Below are positions 62,085 through 64,000 of a stretch of 64,000 nt of DNA, piece by piece. Source of the stretch: Pseudomonas hygromyciniae (GTDB lineage Bacteria > Pseudomonadota > Gammaproteobacteria > Pseudomonadales > Pseudomonadaceae); NCBI RefSeq assembly GCF_016925675.1, contig NZ_CP070506.1:3656501-3720500 (forward strand), in the 5' to 3' direction. The stretch's first letter is position 1. Each line of letters starts with the position of its first letter. The notes beneath the pieces were generated by a model, which saw only the letters and a list, made by a program, of their open reading frames with translations, made no database searches and had not been told where the DNA came from. Position numbers and translations under genes: made by a program.

Positions 62085-62245
62085 TGTAGTGGCGAGCGGG
62101 CTTGCTGTGGCGAGCGGGCTTGCCCCGCGCTGGGCTGCGTAGCAGCCCCAAAACCTGTGCCCTCGGTGTGCCTGACAGAACTCAGTGAGTTTTTTTGGGG
62201 CTGCTGCGCAGCCCAGCGCGGGGCAAGCCCGCTCGCCACAACAAG
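62085..62245. repeat. Large REPIN-type inverted repeat
   Basis: Inverted arms with TGGCGAGCGGGCTTGCCC and GCGCTGGGCTGCG, with a duplicated left REP head (GTGGCGAGCGGGCTTGCT), resemble the inner palindrome of the element at 40261-40491 but without its terminal repeats. Confidence 0.85.
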
Positions 62246-62265
62246 CCTGCCTGTCACAGGATGTG

Positions 62266-64000
62266 TCAGGGGCGGCCTAGCAGGTGGCTCATGGCCGTCT
62301 TGAGTTTCATCGGCCGTACCGGCTTGTGCATCAAGGTGTGCCCCAGTTCGCGGATCTGCAGTTTCAGCTCGTTGCTGTAGTTGGCGGTGATCATCATCGC
62401 CGGGATCGCGCTGGCTCGCCGCGCATTGATCCTCGCCACCGCGTCCACGCCATTTTGTTCATCATCCAGGTGATAGTCGGCAATCAGCAGATCCGCCTGG
62501 GCATGGTAGTTGTCTACCTGCCGCGCCAGGTCCTGCTCGGACAAGGCGGTAATCACCTGGCAGCCCCAGCCTTCAAGCAAGGTGCGCATGCCGGCGCAGA
62601 TCGCCGCGTCGTTATCCAGCACCCACACCCGTGCGCCCTGCAAGCGCTCCAGCATCGGCTCGCTCATCACCGGCATCGGCAAGGCCTTGGGTGCGCTGCT
62701 GCTCAGCGGCACCTCCACACTGAACATCGAGCCCTTGCCCGGCCACGAGCGCACGCTGATCCGGTGCCCGAGGATCCTGGCGATTTTCTCCACAATCGCC
62801 AATCCCAGGCCCAACCCCCGATCCTGGTCCGGGCGTTGCACGTCGCCGCGCTTGAACTCCTGAAAAATCTCCTCCAAGCGCTCCTCGGCGATGCCCATGC
62901 CGGTGTCCCAGACCTGGATCGACAAGCGCTGATGCTCACGCCGACAGCCCAGCACCACGCGCCCTTCGTAGGTGTAGCGGATGGCGTTGCTCAACAGGTT
63001 GCGCAGGATCCGCGCCAGCAGCTGGATATCGCTGCGCACCAGGGCCGAGCAGCCAATGAAATGCAGCTGCAAGCCTTCGCTGCGCGCCACTTGCGTATAT
63101 TCGGCGGCGAGGTTGTCCAGCAGTTCGCTCAAGGCAAACGGCGCGATATCGGCCTTGATCACCCCCGCGTCGAGCTTGGAAATATCCACCAGGGTGCCCA
63201 GCAGGTTTTCCACATCTTCCAGGGAGTTGCTGACATTGCGCACCAAGGTCTCGTTGGCCACCGGGTCGCGCCGTTCCAGCAAGGCGCCAGTGAACAAGCG
63301 CGCCGCATTGAGCGGCTGCAACAGGTCATGGCTGACCGCCGCGAGAAACTTGGTTTTCGACAGGTTGGCCTGTTCGGCTTCCAGCTTGGCTTCACGCAGG
63401 CGCGACTCCACGCGGCGGCGCTCGTCGATTTCCTGCAGCAGTTGGTCGTTGAGCGCGGTCAGTTCCGCCGTACGCTCACGTACTCGCAGCTCCAGGTTCT
63501 GATAGGCCTGATGCAGGGCCTCGGCGGTGCGCCGGCGCTCGGTGATGTCGCGGATCAGCACAAAGATCCCCACCACCTCGCCACTGCCCAGGCGGTTGGG
63601 CACATAGGAGCGCAGCATGTAGCGCTCCTGGTTGTTGATGTTGGTTTCGGCGAACTCAAACGTCACGCTCTCCCCCGCCAACGCCTGCGCCACGTAGGCC
63701 TCCAGGCGCTGGTAATGCTGTTCGCTGTGGGCCTGGCGCAGGCTTTTGCCGAGCATCGCGCCCTGGGCCCAGCAATACCATTGCTCGTAGACCTTGTTGG
63801 TGAACTCGTAGACCAGGTCGGCATTGAGGTAGGCAATCAACGCTGGCACATGGTCGGTGATCAACCGGATCCAGCGTTCACTCTCCTGGGATTTCTGCGC
63901 GACGGCTTGTTCCCGGCGCAGGGTTTCGGCCAGTTTGACGTCGGTGATATCGGTAAACAGAATCACCCGCCCGCCGTCCTGGGTCGGCCGCTCGCTGACT
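62266..64000 (-). CDS. Hybrid sensor histidine kinase (ErcS'/PedS1-like), N terminus outside the window
   Basis: The visible 578 C-terminal residues contain the end of one PAS-type domain (ILFTDITDVKLAE), a full PAS/PAC domain (RWIRLITDHVPALIAYL to GIFVLIRDITERRRT), a coiled coil, HisKA (FLAAVSHDLLQPLNAARLF), HATPase (NLLSNAIRYTY, WDTGMGIAEER, GLGLAIVEK) and a C-terminal receiver (LLIADYHLDDEQNG). The frame is open to the window edge, so the gene starts beyond 64000. It is convergent with ErbR/AgmR and likely phosphorylates that regulator; the ErcS' name is inferred from gene order. Confidence 0.92.
   Translation of the reverse strand, partial: VSERPTQDGGRVILFTDITDVKLAETLRREQAVAQKSQESERWIRLITDHVPALIAYLNADLVYEFTNKVYEQWYCWAQGAMLGKSLRQAHSEQHYQRLEAYVAQALAGESVTFEFAETNINNQERYMLRSYVPNRLGSGEVVGIFVLIRDITERRRTAEALHQAYQNLELRVRERTAELTALNDQLLQEIDERRRVESRLREAKLEAEQANLSKTKFLAAVSHDLLQPLNAARLFTGALLERRDPVANETLVRNVSNSLEDVENLLGTLVDISKLDAGVIKADIAPFALSELLDNLAAEYTQVARSEGLQLHFIGCSALVRSDIQLLARILRNLLSNAIRYTYEGRVVLGCRREHQRLSIQVWDTGMGIAEERLEEIFQEFKRGDVQRPDQDRGLGLGLAIVEKIARILGHRISVRSWPGKGSMFSVEVPLSSSAPKALPMPVMSEPMLERLQGARVWVLDNDAAICAGMRTLLEGWGCQVITALSEQDLARQVDNYHAQADLLIADYHLDDEQNGVDAVARINARRASAIPAMMITANYSNELKLQIRELGHTLMHKPVRPMKLKTAMSHLLGRP

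Overview
The window looks like a chromosomal segment of a fluorescent-group Pseudomonas. The evidence is the block tig-clpP-clpX-lon-hupB-ppiD with an Arg/His/Leu/His tRNA cluster and folD beside it, in the order I recall from P. aeruginosa, together with many REP/REPIN repeats of the P. fluorescens type and an exa/ped-type PQQ alcohol-oxidation cluster.

Layout. 1-8.9 kb: a PLP deaminase-like enzyme, fadH, a nitrilase-fold protein that lacks its catalytic residues, an AraC regulator, a 28-residue ORF, a DUF2242 lipoprotein, and a divergent LysR/MFS pair. 8.9-19.5 kb: the housekeeping protein-quality-control block (ppiD, hupB, lon, clpX, clpP, tig), four tRNAs and folD. 19.5-20.9 kb: an IS3-family element with a 3-bp target duplication. 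21-24 kb: a cupin protein, two small membrane proteins, pbpG and a C39-like lipoprotein without its catalytic Cys. 24-32.5 kb: reductive pyrimidine catabolism (N-carbamoyl amidohydrolase, NCS1 transporter, dihydropyrimidinase, preT, preA, TetR regulator). 32.6-36.8 kb: copC-copD and an EmrAB-like efflux pair. 37-43 kb: an IS481-family element inserted in an intergenic repeat, a DASS anion transporter and a MITE-like element. 40.5-64 kb: the quinoprotein alcohol-oxidation cluster (hybrid kinase, ercA, an orphan pqqA, exaC, metallohydrolase, SoxYZ-like carrier, cytochrome c550, exaA, pentapeptide protein, then regulators, CXXCW protein and a second hybrid kinase). This cluster is split by a 9-kb two-partner-secretion locus (TpsB and a ~2,486-residue TpsA).

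How the genes work together. ExaA oxidises alcohols in the periplasm and passes electrons to PedF-type cytochrome c550; ExaC oxidises the aldehydes; ErcA, two hybrid kinases and two LuxR-type regulators (one with a degenerate receiver) probably control the system. The pyrimidine genes take uracil/thymine through dihydropyrimidine and N-carbamoyl-beta-amino acid to beta-amino acid.

A caution applies throughout. At least seven otherwise well-conserved genes and both insertion sequences carry single-base gains or losses, nearly all in homopolymer runs. This is much more likely to be sequencing error than biology. Affected genes are given as full-length features with the indel position noted.
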